This document shows, piece after piece, positions 17,017-25,331 of a stretch of 64,000 bases of DNA (positions are counted from its first letter, which is position 1; every line of letters starts with the position of its first letter). Position numbers and translations under genes: made by a program. The notes beneath the pieces were generated by a model that was not told the DNA's origin, did not search any database, and saw nothing but the letters and a program-made list of their open reading frames with translations. The stretch spans positions 5,806,149-5,870,148 of the forward strand of contig NZ_KK853997.1 of assembly GCF_000696185.1 (NCBI RefSeq), read 5' to 3'. The stretch comes from Kitasatospora cheerisanensis KCTC 2395 (GTDB lineage: Bacteria; Actinomycetota; Actinomycetes; Streptomycetales; Streptomycetaceae).

Positions 17017-18254
17017 CCCCCCGCACCACCACCGTTGCGATCGTCGGCGCCGGGCCGGCCGGCCTGGTCCTCGCCCACGTGCTGCACCGGGCCGGGATCG
17101 CCGTCACCGTCCACGAGCGGCAGTCCCGGGCCGCCGTCGAGAGCGCCGCCCGGGCCGGGGTGCTGGAGCACCGGGTGGTGGAGTACCTGCGGGCGCTCGG
17201 CCTGGCCGACCGGCTGACCGCCGAGGGCGAGCGGCACGGCCGGTGCGAGATCACCTGCCTGGGCGAGAACGTGCTGGTCGACTACGGCGTGCTGTCCGGC
17301 GGCGTCCGGCACTGGGTGTACCCGCAGCAGCTGCTGCTGCGCGACCTGATCGCCGGGTACGAGCGGGACGGCGGCGCGATCGCCTTCGAGCGGCCGGTGC
17401 GGTCCGTCACCGCGGACGCCGACGGCCGCCCGGTGCTGGACACCGCCGACGGCCCGCTGCGCGCCGAGTACGCGATCGGCTGCGACGGCGCGCACAGCGT
17501 GGTCGCCGCCGCCTTCCCCGACGGCGACACCGGGCCCGGGCGGCGCTACCCGTACGACTGGCTGACGGTGCTGGCCCGGATCTCCCGGCCGGTCGAGCAG
17601 ATCCGCTACGCGGTGCACGCCGACGGGTTCGCCGGAATGATGCCGCGCACCGCCGACGTCGGGCGCTTCTACCTGGAGGTGCCCGCCGACGAGGACCCGG
17701 CCGGCTGGGACGAGCGGCGGATCCGCGCCGAACTCGGACGCCGGCTGGAGCTCGGCGGCGAGGACCCGGCCCTCGGCGCGCTGCTGGAGACCGGCATGCT
17801 GCGGATGCGCGGCCGGGTCGCCCACCGGATGCGGGCCGGCCGGCTGCTGCTGGCCGGGGACGCCGCGCACACCGTCACCCCGTCCGGCGCCAAGGGCCTC
17901 AACTCGGCCGTCGCCGACGCCGCCGACCTGGCCGCCTGCCTGCTCGCCGAGCTGCTGGACGGCGACCCCACCGGCCTGGACGGCTACCAGCGGCGCCGGC
18001 TGGACGCCGCCTGGCAGACCCAGGAGTTCTCCGACCAGCTGCTCGACCTGCTCCACCTGCCCGCCGGGCTGCCGCCCGCGCAGCGGGAGTTCGCGCTGCG
18101 GCTGCGCCTGGAGCGGATCCGGCGGATCGCCGCCCCCGGACCGGAGGGCGCCGCCTTCGCGCTGGCCTACGCCGGGGCCGGCGAGCTGCCGCTGCCCGCC
18201 ATGTGGCCGTCGGCACAGGGCGCCGCCGTCGCCACCGGCGCTACCGGTCGGTAG
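17013..18254 (+). CDS. pobA: 4-hydroxybenzoate 3-monooxygenase-like FAD protein
   Basis: The 413-aa protein has a full flavin hydroxylase layout: GAGPAGL near residue 11, the PobA-type RAGVLEHRVVEYL, the GCDGAHS motif, and LLAGDAAHTVTPSGAKGLNS, which is close to the PobA signature near the FAD. PobA converts 4-hydroxybenzoate to 3,4-dihydroxybenzoate with NAD(P)H and oxygen. The ATG overlaps the upstream stop (ATGA). No protocatechuate ring-cleavage genes are near, so the pair may serve biosynthesis rather than catabolism. A related aromatic hydroxylase with another substrate remains possible. Confidence 0.8.
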   Translation: MTPRTTTVAIVGAGPAGLVLAHVLHRAGIAVTVHERQSRAAVESAARAGVLEHRVVEYLRALGLADRLTAEGERHGRCEITCLGENVLVDYGVLSGGVRHWVYPQQLLLRDLIAGYERDGGAIAFERPVRSVTADADGRPVLDTADGPLRAEYAIGCDGAHSVVAAAFPDGDTGPGRRYPYDWLTVLARISRPVEQIRYAVHADGFAGMMPRTADVGRFYLEVPADEDPAGWDERRIRAELGRRLELGGEDPALGALLETGMLRMRGRVAHRMRAGRLLLAGDAAHTVTPSGAKGLNSAVADAADLAACLLAELLDGDPTGLDGYQRRRLDAAWQTQEFSDQLLDLLHLPAGLPPAQREFALRLRLERIRRIAAPGPEGAAFALAYAGAGELPLPAMWPSAQGAAVATGATGR

Positions 18255-18263
18255 CATGCGGGC

Positions 18264-18596
18264 ATGACCAGCGCAGAGACCGCCACCACCGCCGCGCCGG
18301 ACGCCCGCGTCGAGCGCCGCGCCAAGCGCATTGCCAAGCACCTCACCAGCTTCGCCGCGCAGCACGGCGGCAGCGCGGACGGGGTCGTCGAGTACGTCGG
18401 CCGCACCGCCACCCGGATCGTCGTGGTCGGCGCCGACGGCACCTGGGGCGACCAGGTCGCCCCGACCTACGCGATCGGCCGCCGGGCCGCCGAACTCGCC
18501 GGGCTCACCCTGCACGACGACTTCGAGGGCGAGCTGGGCCTGAAGGTGAAGACCGGCCCGTACGAGTGGAAGCGCATGGCGGGCATCCAGATCTGA
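18264..18596 (+). CDS. Conserved small protein of unknown function
   Basis: This 110-aa protein begins nine bases after the pobA-like stop. It is basic at the N-terminus (ERRAKRIAKHLTSF) and ends TGPYEWKRMAGIQI, an ending I associate with a small protein conserved in streptomycetes next to heme and pentose-phosphate genes. There is no signal peptide or membrane segment. I cannot assign a role. Confidence 0.7.
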   Translation: MTSAETATTAAPDARVERRAKRIAKHLTSFAAQHGGSADGVVEYVGRTATRIVVVGADGTWGDQVAPTYAIGRRAAELAGLTLHDDFEGELGLKVKTGPYEWKRMAGIQI

Positions 18597-18616
18597 CCGC
18601 CGGCCGGCCGGCAGCA

Positions 18617-18655
18617 CGAAGAGGAGCGCGGACGATCCGTCCGCGCTCCTCTTCG
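18617..18655. terminator. Bidirectional terminator with an 18-bp perfect stem
   Basis: CGAAGAGGAGCGCGGACG (18617-18634) and its exact complement at 18638-18655 form an 18-bp stem with a 3-base loop (ATC). It lies between the convergent small gene and ctaA. Confidence 0.92.
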
Positions 18656-18680
18656 CTGCGTTCCGGGGTCCGGCGCCCGC

Positions 18681-19631
18681 TCAGGCGACCAGTTCGGCGT
18701 CCGGGGCGGTGGCCTGGGCCGGGATGCCGGAGCGGCTGCGCAGCGCCAGCGGGACGCGCAGCGCGGCGCCCCAGATCACGGCCGCGCCCAGCATGTGCAG
18801 GCCGACCATGATCTCCGGGGCGTCCGTGAAGTACTGGACGAAGCCGAGCACGCCCTGCAGCAGCAGCAGGCCGAACAGCTCGTACACCCGGGCGCGGGCC
18901 GCCGCCGGGGCCTTCACGGCGGCGAACACCAGCACCGCGGCCAGCGTCAGGCCGACCGACAGGAACACCAGGTCGGCGTGGGCCTGGGTGAGGCGGTCGT
19001 AGTCCATGGTGATCCGGGGGGTGCCGGCCGAGCCGGGGTGGTGGCCCGCGCCGGTGACCAGGGTGCCGACCAGGGCGAGCGCGCCGATCGAGGCCACCAG
19101 CACCTGCGCGAAGCGGTGGATCGCCGGGGCGACCAGCAGCCGCGGCTCGCCGTCGCCCTCCTTGGACCGCTCCCAGCCGAGCACCGCCGTCCACACCAGG
19201 CCCAGCGCGGCGACCATGTGCAGGCCGACCACGTACGGGTTGAGGTGGGTCAGCACCGTGATGCCGCCGATCACCGCGTTCGACATCACCAGCCAGAACT
19301 GCGCCCAGCCGAGCCGGGTCAGCGAGTGCCGCCACGGCTTGGAGCAGCGGGCGGCCAGGATGAACCAGCCGACCGCGGCGGACAGCACGTAGGTGAGCAT
19401 CCGGTTGGTGAACTCGATGACGCCGTGGATGCCCATCGCGGGCGTCGGGGTCACGCTGCCGTCGGTGCAGGTCGGCCAGGTGGTGCAGCCGAGGCCGGAG
19501 TCGGTCAGCCGGACGGCGCCGCCGGTGACCACGATCACCACGCTCATCACCACGGCGGCCATGGCCGCCCGGCGGACGTGCTGGGGGCTCGGATGCCAGC
19601 GCTCGGCGAGGAGGGAGAACGGGTTGGTCAC
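18681..19631 (-). CDS. ctaA: Heme A synthase (COX15/CtaA family)
   Basis: The 316-aa membrane protein oxidises heme O to heme A for cytochrome c oxidase. It has about eight helices with the expected heme-ligand histidines, in AMGIHGVIEFTNRMLTY, GLHMVAALGLVW, IHRFAQVLVAS and GLHMLGAAVIWG. The N-terminal GGAVRLTDSGLGCTTWPTC is typical. The GTG at 19631 lacks a clear ribosome site; a leaderless message is possible. Longer in-frame starts add a non-conserved lead. Confidence 0.93.
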   Translation of the reverse strand: MTNPFSLLAERWHPSPQHVRRAAMAAVVMSVVIVVTGGAVRLTDSGLGCTTWPTCTDGSVTPTPAMGIHGVIEFTNRMLTYVLSAAVGWFILAARCSKPWRHSLTRLGWAQFWLVMSNAVIGGITVLTHLNPYVVGLHMVAALGLVWTAVLGWERSKEGDGEPRLLVAPAIHRFAQVLVASIGALALVGTLVTGAGHHPGSAGTPRITMDYDRLTQAHADLVFLSVGLTLAAVLVFAAVKAPAAARARVYELFGLLLLQGVLGFVQYFTDAPEIMVGLHMLGAAVIWGAALRVPLALRSRSGIPAQATAPDAELVA

Positions 19632-19845
19632 CGGACCATGGTAGGCGGGCTTTACACGGCGCCCTGCCGACGGTCCGGTGGTGCGGGCGTTTCGGGGGAC
19701 ACGCGGACAAAACGGCTGCTTTCGAGCGTGTCCGGTCATTGGTCTTGACCTCTTCACCGAATGGCCGAAAGAGTGCGCTTTGGTCCATACCTTTCACAGC
19801 TTGGGCTCATCTCTCCTGCCCGCACCCACCCGCGGAGTCCTGCAC

Positions 19846-21141
19846 ATGCGCACGTCCATATCCGCTGCCACCGTGGCGCTCGGTGGCTCCCTCGCCCTCG
19901 CGGCCCTGGTCGTCCCGACCGCGGCCGCCGCCCCCGGTGAGGGCACCTGCTTCAACCTCGGCGTCGCCGGCAAGTACGGCGAGTTCATCGAGGGCGACGA
20001 CACTCACAGCCCGGACGCCGAGGGCGCGGTCGCGGTCGGCGGGAACGCCGATTTCAGCCACGGCGGCTTCACCGTCGGCAACGAGCTCACCGCCGCCGAG
20101 GTGGCCGCCCTGCCCGGCGGCAACGCCCTGGTGGTCGGCGGCAACCTGATCCAGAACGGCGCCCACGTCCAGGTGATGAAGGGCAAGGGCGTGGTGGCCG
20201 GCCAGGTGATCGGCGGCGGCCAGCTGGAGGGCGTCACCAAGGGCCCCAGCCCGATCGACTTCGCCGCCGAGTTCGCCAAGCTGCGCACGCTCTCCACCGA
20301 ACTGGCGAAGACCGCGGGCGCCGCCCCCACCGTGGACGGCAACCGGCTGACCTTCACCGGCGGCGACGCCAGGGCCAACTTCTTCACGGTGTCGGCGGAC
20401 ACCCTGCAGAAGGCCGCCGAGATCTACCTGAAGGTCCCGGCCGGCTCCTCCACCGTGATCACCGTCACCGGCGGCGGCTACGACCAGACCAAGGCCCCCA
20501 CCAGCGGCTTCCTGATCTGGGACAACGCCAAGAAGGCGTACGTGCTGGACGACAAGCTGCAGTCCGCGGACGGCGGCGCCGAGCGCGCCAGGTTGCTGTG
20601 GAACTTCCCCACCGCCACCAGGATCGTCAAGCACAGCGGCAACGCCTGGCCGGGCAGCATCCTGGCCCCGAACGCGGCGTTCGACCTGGGCAAGGGCGGC
20701 CCGGTGAACGGCTCGGTGTGGGCGAAGTCGCTGACCGGCAGCGGCGGCGCCGAGACCCACCACTACCCGTTCTCGGGCTGCCTGCCCGGCACCACCGTGC
20801 CGCCGACCTCGCCCTCGCCGACGCCGTCGACCGGCACCGGCGGCTCGCCGGGCCCGTCGCCGTCGGGCAGCGCCACGACCCCCGGCGGCGGCACCGGGTC
20901 GCCCGCCCCGAGCGGCTCGGGCAGCCCGGCGCCGAGCGGGCCGGCCGGCGTGAGCCCCGCGCCGTCCGCGAGCCACGGCGGCGGCAGCGGCGGCTCCGGC
21001 GGCTCGGGCGGGGGCGGCGGGCTGGCGTTCACCGGCGCCGAGGGCCTGGTGCCGCTGAGCATCGGCGGCGCGCTGGTGCTCGCCGCGGGCGGCGGGATCG
21101 TCTGGGCGGCGCGCCGCAGGAAGGCCGGCGCCTCCTCCTGA
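19846..21141 (+). CDS. Secreted choice-of-anchor-A protein with LAXTG sorting signal
   Basis: The 431-aa protein has a signal peptide (about 1-29, cleavage after TAAAA), then a choice-of-anchor-A domain (about 35-300) with AGKYGEFIEGDDTHSPDAEGAVAVGG-like features and WPGSILAPNAAFDLG. A Pro/Ser/Thr/Gly linker (about 305-390) carries it to LAFTG at 393-397, a hydrophobic helix and a RRRK tail. LAXTG is the motif used by streptomycete class E sortases, so it is probably linked to the wall. The ATG at 19846 has GGAG eight bases before it; the long upstream open frame has neither a signal nor a ribosome site. The ligand is unknown. Confidence 0.85.
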   Translation: MRTSISAATVALGGSLALAALVVPTAAAAPGEGTCFNLGVAGKYGEFIEGDDTHSPDAEGAVAVGGNADFSHGGFTVGNELTAAEVAALPGGNALVVGGNLIQNGAHVQVMKGKGVVAGQVIGGGQLEGVTKGPSPIDFAAEFAKLRTLSTELAKTAGAAPTVDGNRLTFTGGDARANFFTVSADTLQKAAEIYLKVPAGSSTVITVTGGGYDQTKAPTSGFLIWDNAKKAYVLDDKLQSADGGAERARLLWNFPTATRIVKHSGNAWPGSILAPNAAFDLGKGGPVNGSVWAKSLTGSGGAETHHYPFSGCLPGTTVPPTSPSPTPSTGTGGSPGPSPSGSATTPGGGTGSPAPSGSGSPAPSGPAGVSPAPSASHGGGSGGSGGSGGGGGLAFTGAEGLVPLSIGGALVLAAGGGIVWAARRRKAGASS

Positions 21142-21156
21142 CCGCGGGCAGCGGAA

Positions 21157-21185
21157 GGCCCCGGGGACGGCCGTCCCCGGGGGCC
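21157..21185. terminator. Bidirectional terminator between surface protein and ABC permease
   Basis: GGCCCCGGGGACGG (21157-21170) is followed at once by CCGTCCCCGGGGGCC (21171-21185), a near-perfect palindrome between convergent genes. Confidence 0.75.
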
Positions 21186-21197
21186 CTCGCGTGCGGG

Positions 21198-21968
21198 CTA
21201 CTCCCAGCGGAAGAAGCGGGCGGCGGCGGCCAGGCCGAGCACCGACCAGACGGCGAGGATGCCGAGGTCCGCCCACGGCGTGCCGTGGCCCAGTTGCAGG
21301 ACCGAGCGCAGGCCGTCGGAGAGCGCCGAGATCGGCAGCAGCTCCAGCACCGGGCGCACCGCGTCCGGGAACTTCGACAGCGGGACGACCACGCCGCCGG
21401 CCAGCAGCAGGAGTATGAACACCAGGTTCGCGCCGGCCAGCGTGGCCTCCGCGCGCAGGGTGCCCGCCATCAGCAGGCCGAGGCCGGAGAACGCGGCGGT
21501 GCCGAGCACCAGCAGGAGCAGCACCGCCAGCGGGTTGCCGTGCGGCGACCAGCCGAGGCCCAGCGCGATCGCGGACAGCAGCAGCACCTGGAGCAGCTCG
21601 GTGACCAGCACGCAGCCGGTCTTCGCGGTGAGCAGCGCCCAGCGCGGCAGCGGAGTCGCGCCCAGGCGCTTGAGGACGCCGTAGCGGCGCTCGAAACCGG
21701 TGGCGATGGCCTGGCCGGTGAAGGCGGTGGACATCACGGCGAGCGCCAGCAGGCCGGGGGCGAGGAAGTCGACCCGCTTGCCGGGGCCGTCCACGGCGAC
21801 CACGTCGACGGCGGAGAACAGCACCAGCAGCACGGTCGGGATGACCACGGTGAGCAGCAGCTGCTCGCCGTTGCGCAGCAGCATCCTGGTCTCCAGGGCG
21901 GTCTGCGCGAGCAGCATCCGGCCGACCGGGGCGGCGCCCGGGCGGGGGGTGAGGTCGGTGGCGGTCAT
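21198..21968 (-). CDS. ABC-2 type transporter permease
   Basis: The 256-aa protein has six hydrophobic segments and the ABC-2 export layout, including RNGEQLLLTVVIPTVLLVLF early and the family block AGGVVVPLSKFPDAVRPVLE late. It pairs with the ATPase upstream on the same strand; its ATG overlaps that stop (ATGA). The cargo is unknown. Streptomycetes usually keep this pair divergent from the SUF operon. Confidence 0.9.
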   Translation of the reverse strand: MTATDLTPRPGAAPVGRMLLAQTALETRMLLRNGEQLLLTVVIPTVLLVLFSAVDVVAVDGPGKRVDFLAPGLLALAVMSTAFTGQAIATGFERRYGVLKRLGATPLPRWALLTAKTGCVLVTELLQVLLLSAIALGLGWSPHGNPLAVLLLLVLGTAAFSGLGLLMAGTLRAEATLAGANLVFILLLLAGGVVVPLSKFPDAVRPVLELLPISALSDGLRSVLQLGHGTPWADLGILAVWSVLGLAAAARFFRWE

Positions 21969-22882
21969 CGCAGTTCCCGTCCGGTCAGGTCGAGGAAGAC
22001 GTCTTCGAGGCTGCGGCGCTGCACCGCGAGCTTGTCGGGCATCACCCCGGCGTCGGCGCACCAGCCGGTGACGGCGGCGAGCAGGGCGGCGTCCAGGGCG
22101 GCCTCGACCCGGTAGGAGCCGGGGGCGGCCTCGGTGACCGAGGCCGCGTCGGGGAGCACCTTGCGCAGGCCGGCCAGGTCGAGCCCGGCGGGGCCGTCGA
22201 AGCGCAGCTGGGCGTCGGAGCCGCGCAGCTCGTCGGGGGAGCCCTGGGCGATCACCCGGCCGCGGTCGACGATCGCGACGTCGTCGGCGAGCTGCTCGGC
22301 CTCGTCCATCTGGTGCGTGGTGAGGACGACGGTGACGCCGGCGGCGCGCAGTTCGGAGACCAGCTCCCAGGTGGCGCGGCGGGCCTGCGGGTCGAGGCCG
22401 GCGGTGGGCTCGTCCAGGAAGACCAGTTCGGGGCGGCCGACCACGGCCATGGCGAGCGCGAGGCGCTGCTGCTGGCCGCCGGAGAGCCGGCGGTAGGGGG
22501 TGCGGCCGCAGGAGTCCAGGCCGAGGCGCTCGGCGAGCGGGCCGACCGGCAGCGGGTCCGCGTACAGCGCGGCGGTGTGGCGGAGCATTTCGAGGGCGCG
22601 CGCACCGGCGTACACGCCGCCGGACTGGAGCATCACGCCGATCCGCGGCCTGAGCCGGCCGGCCTGCGCCACCGGGTCCAGGCCGAGGACCCGGACGGTG
22701 CCCGCGTCGGGGCGGCGGTAGCCCTCGCAGGTCTCGATCGTGGTGGTCTTGCCCGCGCCGTTGGGGCCGAGCACCGCGGTGACGGAGCCGCGCGCGATGG
22801 CCAGGTCCAGGCCGTCCACGGCGGTCTTGTCGCCGTACCGCTTGACCAGTCCGGTCACCTCGACGGCGGGGTCTGCATGCAT
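21965..22882 (-). CDS. ABC transporter ATP-binding protein
   Basis: The 305-aa ATPase has Walker A GPNGAGKTTT (about residues 39-48), signature LSGGQQQRLALAMA, Walker B LVFLDEPTAGLD and the H-loop TTHQMDEAEQL. The C-terminal third is the DrrA-like extension ending SLEDVFLDLTGREL. It is divergent from sufR over 124 bp that include an iron-box-like site 34 bp before its start, so export may respond to iron. Two ATGs are close (22882 and 22878); only 22882 is in frame. Confidence 0.93.
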   Translation of the reverse strand: MHADPAVEVTGLVKRYGDKTAVDGLDLAIARGSVTAVLGPNGAGKTTTIETCEGYRRPDAGTVRVLGLDPVAQAGRLRPRIGVMLQSGGVYAGARALEMLRHTAALYADPLPVGPLAERLGLDSCGRTPYRRLSGGQQQRLALAMAVVGRPELVFLDEPTAGLDPQARRATWELVSELRAAGVTVVLTTHQMDEAEQLADDVAIVDRGRVIAQGSPDELRGSDAQLRFDGPAGLDLAGLRKVLPDAASVTEAAPGSYRVEAALDAALLAAVTGWCADAGVMPDKLAVQRRSLEDVFLDLTGRELR

Positions 22883-22915
22883 ACCGGCGAGTGTAGGAGC
22901 AGCTCACGCCGTCTT

Positions 22916-22934
22916 TCAGGTAAGGCTTGCCTTC
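22916..22934. promoter_or_regulatory. Iron-box-like site (DmdR/IdeR type)
   Basis: TCAGGTAAGGCTTGCCTTC matches 13 or so of 19 positions of the DtxR-family box TTAGGTTAGGCTCACCTAA as I remember it, including the core AGG and CCT halves. It lies between the divergent ABC exporter and sufR. Binding is inferred. Confidence 0.45.
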
Positions 22935-22993
22935 CGTGACGGAAGCCACCGGTGAGACCCGGGTCACGGCTTGTTTCCTGTCGCCGAATTACG

Positions 22994-23007
22994 CAACAAT
23001 CGTGTTG
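22994..23007. promoter_or_regulatory. SufR operator candidate, CAAC-N6-GTTG
   Basis: CAACAATCGTGTTG is a 14-bp palindrome whose last base is the first base of the sufR GTG start. From memory, SufR of Streptomyces avermitilis binds CAAC-N6-GTTG before its own operon. The overlap with the start codon suits autorepression of a leaderless or short-leader message. Confidence 0.7.
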
Positions 23008-23863
23008 TGAAAAACTTTCGCGAGCGCGCCGCCCAGCCGAAGGAGCCCGAGGCTCCCGGCTGCGACGTGCCCGCGACGGCGGCGGAGGCGCTCTCCGAGG
23101 GCCACCGGGCGACCCGGGAGCGGGTCGCGCGTTCGATCCTCGACCACGGGCCGTCCTCGGCCGCCGACCTGGCCAGCCGCCTCGGCCTGACGGCCGCCGC
23201 GGTGCGCCGCCACCTGGACGGCCTGGCCGCCGCCGGGCTGGTCGAGTCCCGCGAGCAGCGGGTCTACGGCAGCCGCGGCCGGGGCCGCCCGGCCAAGGTG
23301 TTCGCCCTGACCGACGGCGGCCGGGACGCCTTCCACCAGGCCTACGACCAGCTCGCCGCCGACGCGCTGCGCTGGATCTCGGAGGCCGCCGGCGGCGGCG
23401 AGGCGGGCGAGCAGGCGGTCGCCGCCTTCGCCCGGGCCCGGCTGGCCGCGCAGGGCCGGAAGTACCAGGGCGCGGTCGAGCAGGCCGACGCCCAGCAGCG
23501 CGCCGAGGCACTCGCCCGGGCCCTGAGCGCCGACGGGTACGCTGCCACGGTGCGGCGGGTCCCGACCGCCGGCGCGGCCCCGCCGCCCCGGCCGGCGCGC
23601 AGCTCTGCCAGCACCACTGCCCGGTCGCGCACATCGCCGAGCAGTTCCCGCAGCTCTGCGAGGCGGAGACCGAGGTCTTCTCGCAGCTCCTCGGCACCCA
23701 TGTGCAACGGCTGGCCACCATCGCCCACGGCGACGGGGTCTGCACCACGTATGTGCCGGCATCCGGTGCCGCACCGTCGTCCTCGCGGACGCCCGGTGCC
23801 GTGCCGGCTGCCGGTACGTCCCCCAACGAAACCGGCTCCACCGCGCGGAGGAACCTCGCATGA
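23007..23863 (+). pseudogene. sufR: SUF operon repressor SufR, frameshifted as sequenced
   Basis: The N-terminal part from the GTG at 23007 is a winged helix (DLASRLGLTAAAVRRHLDGL) with GSRGRGRPAKVFALT. The C-terminal iron-sulfur part, LCQHHCPVAHIAEQFPQLCE, is encoded from about 23597 but in another frame. The total length, 857 bp, is one base short of a multiple of three, so a single missing base between about 23560 and 23597 (a run of G/C) explains it. Repaired, the product is 285 aa and ends in the TGA that overlaps sufB (ATGA). Unrepaired, the protein keeps DNA binding but loses its cluster ligands. Sequencing error is the likeliest cause. Confidence 0.8.
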
Positions 23864-25272
23864 CTGACATCGCACACCCCGAGCTCGAAGGCCTCGGCAC
23901 GTACGAGTACGGCTGGGCCGACTCGGACGCGGCCGGTGCCGCCGCCAAGCGCGGCCTGAGCGAAGAGGTCGTCCGCGACATCTCGTCGAAGAAGAACGAG
24001 TCCGAGTGGATGCTGAACCTCCGGCTCAAGGGCCTGAAGCTGTTCGGCAAGAAGCCCATGCCGACCTGGGGCTCCGACCTGTCGGGCATCGACTTCGACA
24101 ACATCAAGTACTTCGTGCGCTCCACCGAGAAGCAGGCCGAGTCCTGGGAGGACCTGCCCGCCGACATCAAGGCCACGTACGACAAGCTGGGCATCCCGGA
24201 GGCGGAGAAGCAGCGCCTGGTCGCCGGCGTCGCCGCCCAGTACGAGTCCGAGGTCGTCTACCACCAGATCCGCGAGGACCTGGAGGAGCAGGGCGTCATC
24301 TTCCTGGACACCGACACCGCGCTGCGCGAGCACCCGGAGCTGTTCAAGGAGTACTTCGGCACCGTCATCCCGGCCGGCGACAACAAGTTCGCCGCCCTGA
24401 ACACCGCGGTGTGGTCCGGCGGCTCGTTCATCTACGTGCCGAAGGGCGTGCACGTGGACATCCCGCTGCAGGCCTACTTCCGGATCAACACCGAGAACAT
24501 GGGCCAGTTCGAGCGGACGCTGATCATCGTCGACGAGGACGCCTACGTCCACTACGTCGAGGGCTGCACCGCGCCGATCTACTCCTCGGACTCGCTGCAC
24601 TCCGCGGTGGTCGAGATCATCGTCAAGAAGGGCGGCCGCTGCCGCTACACGACCATCCAGAACTGGTCGAACAACGTCTACAACCTGGTCACCAAGCGCG
24701 CCGTGGCGTACGAGGGCGCGACCATGGAGTGGGTCGACGGCAACATCGGCTCCAAGGTCACCATGAAGTACCCGGCCGTCTACCTGATGGGCGAGCACGC
24801 CAAGGGCGAGACGCTGTCGATCGCGTTCGCGGGCGAGGGCCAGCACCAGGACGCCGGCGCGAAGATGGTCCACATGGCGCCGAACACCTCGTCGCACATC
24901 GTCTCCAAGTCGGTGGCCCGCGGCGGCGGCCGCACCTCCTACCGCGGCCTGATCGAGATCGGCGAGGGCTCGCACGGCGCCAAGTCGAACGTGCTGTGCG
25001 ACGCGCTGCTGGTCGACACCGTCTCCCGCTCGGACACCTACCCGTACGTGGACGTCCGCGAGGACGACGTGTCGATGGGCCACGAGGCGACCGTCTCCAA
25101 GGTCTCCGAGGACCAGCTCTTCTACCTGATGAGCCGCGGCCTGAGCGAGACCGAGGCGATGGCGATGATCGTCCGCGGCTTCGTCGAGCCGATCGCGCGC
25201 GAGCTGCCGATGGAGTACGCGCTGGAGCTGAACCGGCTGATCGAGCTGCAGATGGAGGGCGCGGTCGGCTGA
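23860..25272 (+). CDS. sufB: Fe-S cluster scaffold subunit SufB
   Basis: The 470-aa SufB is the core of the SufBCD scaffold on which clusters are built. Typical blocks include FIYVPKGVHVDIPLQAYFRI, YVHYVEGCTAP with the conserved Cys, and SVARGGGRTSYRGLI near the end. It starts at the ATG that overlaps the repaired sufR stop. It has the standard length. Confidence 0.97.
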   Translation: MTDIAHPELEGLGTYEYGWADSDAAGAAAKRGLSEEVVRDISSKKNESEWMLNLRLKGLKLFGKKPMPTWGSDLSGIDFDNIKYFVRSTEKQAESWEDLPADIKATYDKLGIPEAEKQRLVAGVAAQYESEVVYHQIREDLEEQGVIFLDTDTALREHPELFKEYFGTVIPAGDNKFAALNTAVWSGGSFIYVPKGVHVDIPLQAYFRINTENMGQFERTLIIVDEDAYVHYVEGCTAPIYSSDSLHSAVVEIIVKKGGRCRYTTIQNWSNNVYNLVTKRAVAYEGATMEWVDGNIGSKVTMKYPAVYLMGEHAKGETLSIAFAGEGQHQDAGAKMVHMAPNTSSHIVSKSVARGGGRTSYRGLIEIGEGSHGAKSNVLCDALLVDTVSRSDTYPYVDVREDDVSMGHEATVSKVSEDQLFYLMSRGLSETEAMAMIVRGFVEPIARELPMEYALELNRLIELQMEGAVG

Positions 25273-25331
25273 CGCGCCGTCAGCACCCGCCGTCCGTCGT
25301 CCATTTCCGAAAGAGAGCAACACGAACAGCC

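Noticed and set aside
19678..19845. Upstream extension of the surface protein frame
   Set aside because: It has no signal peptide and no ribosome site; the ATG at 19846 has both.
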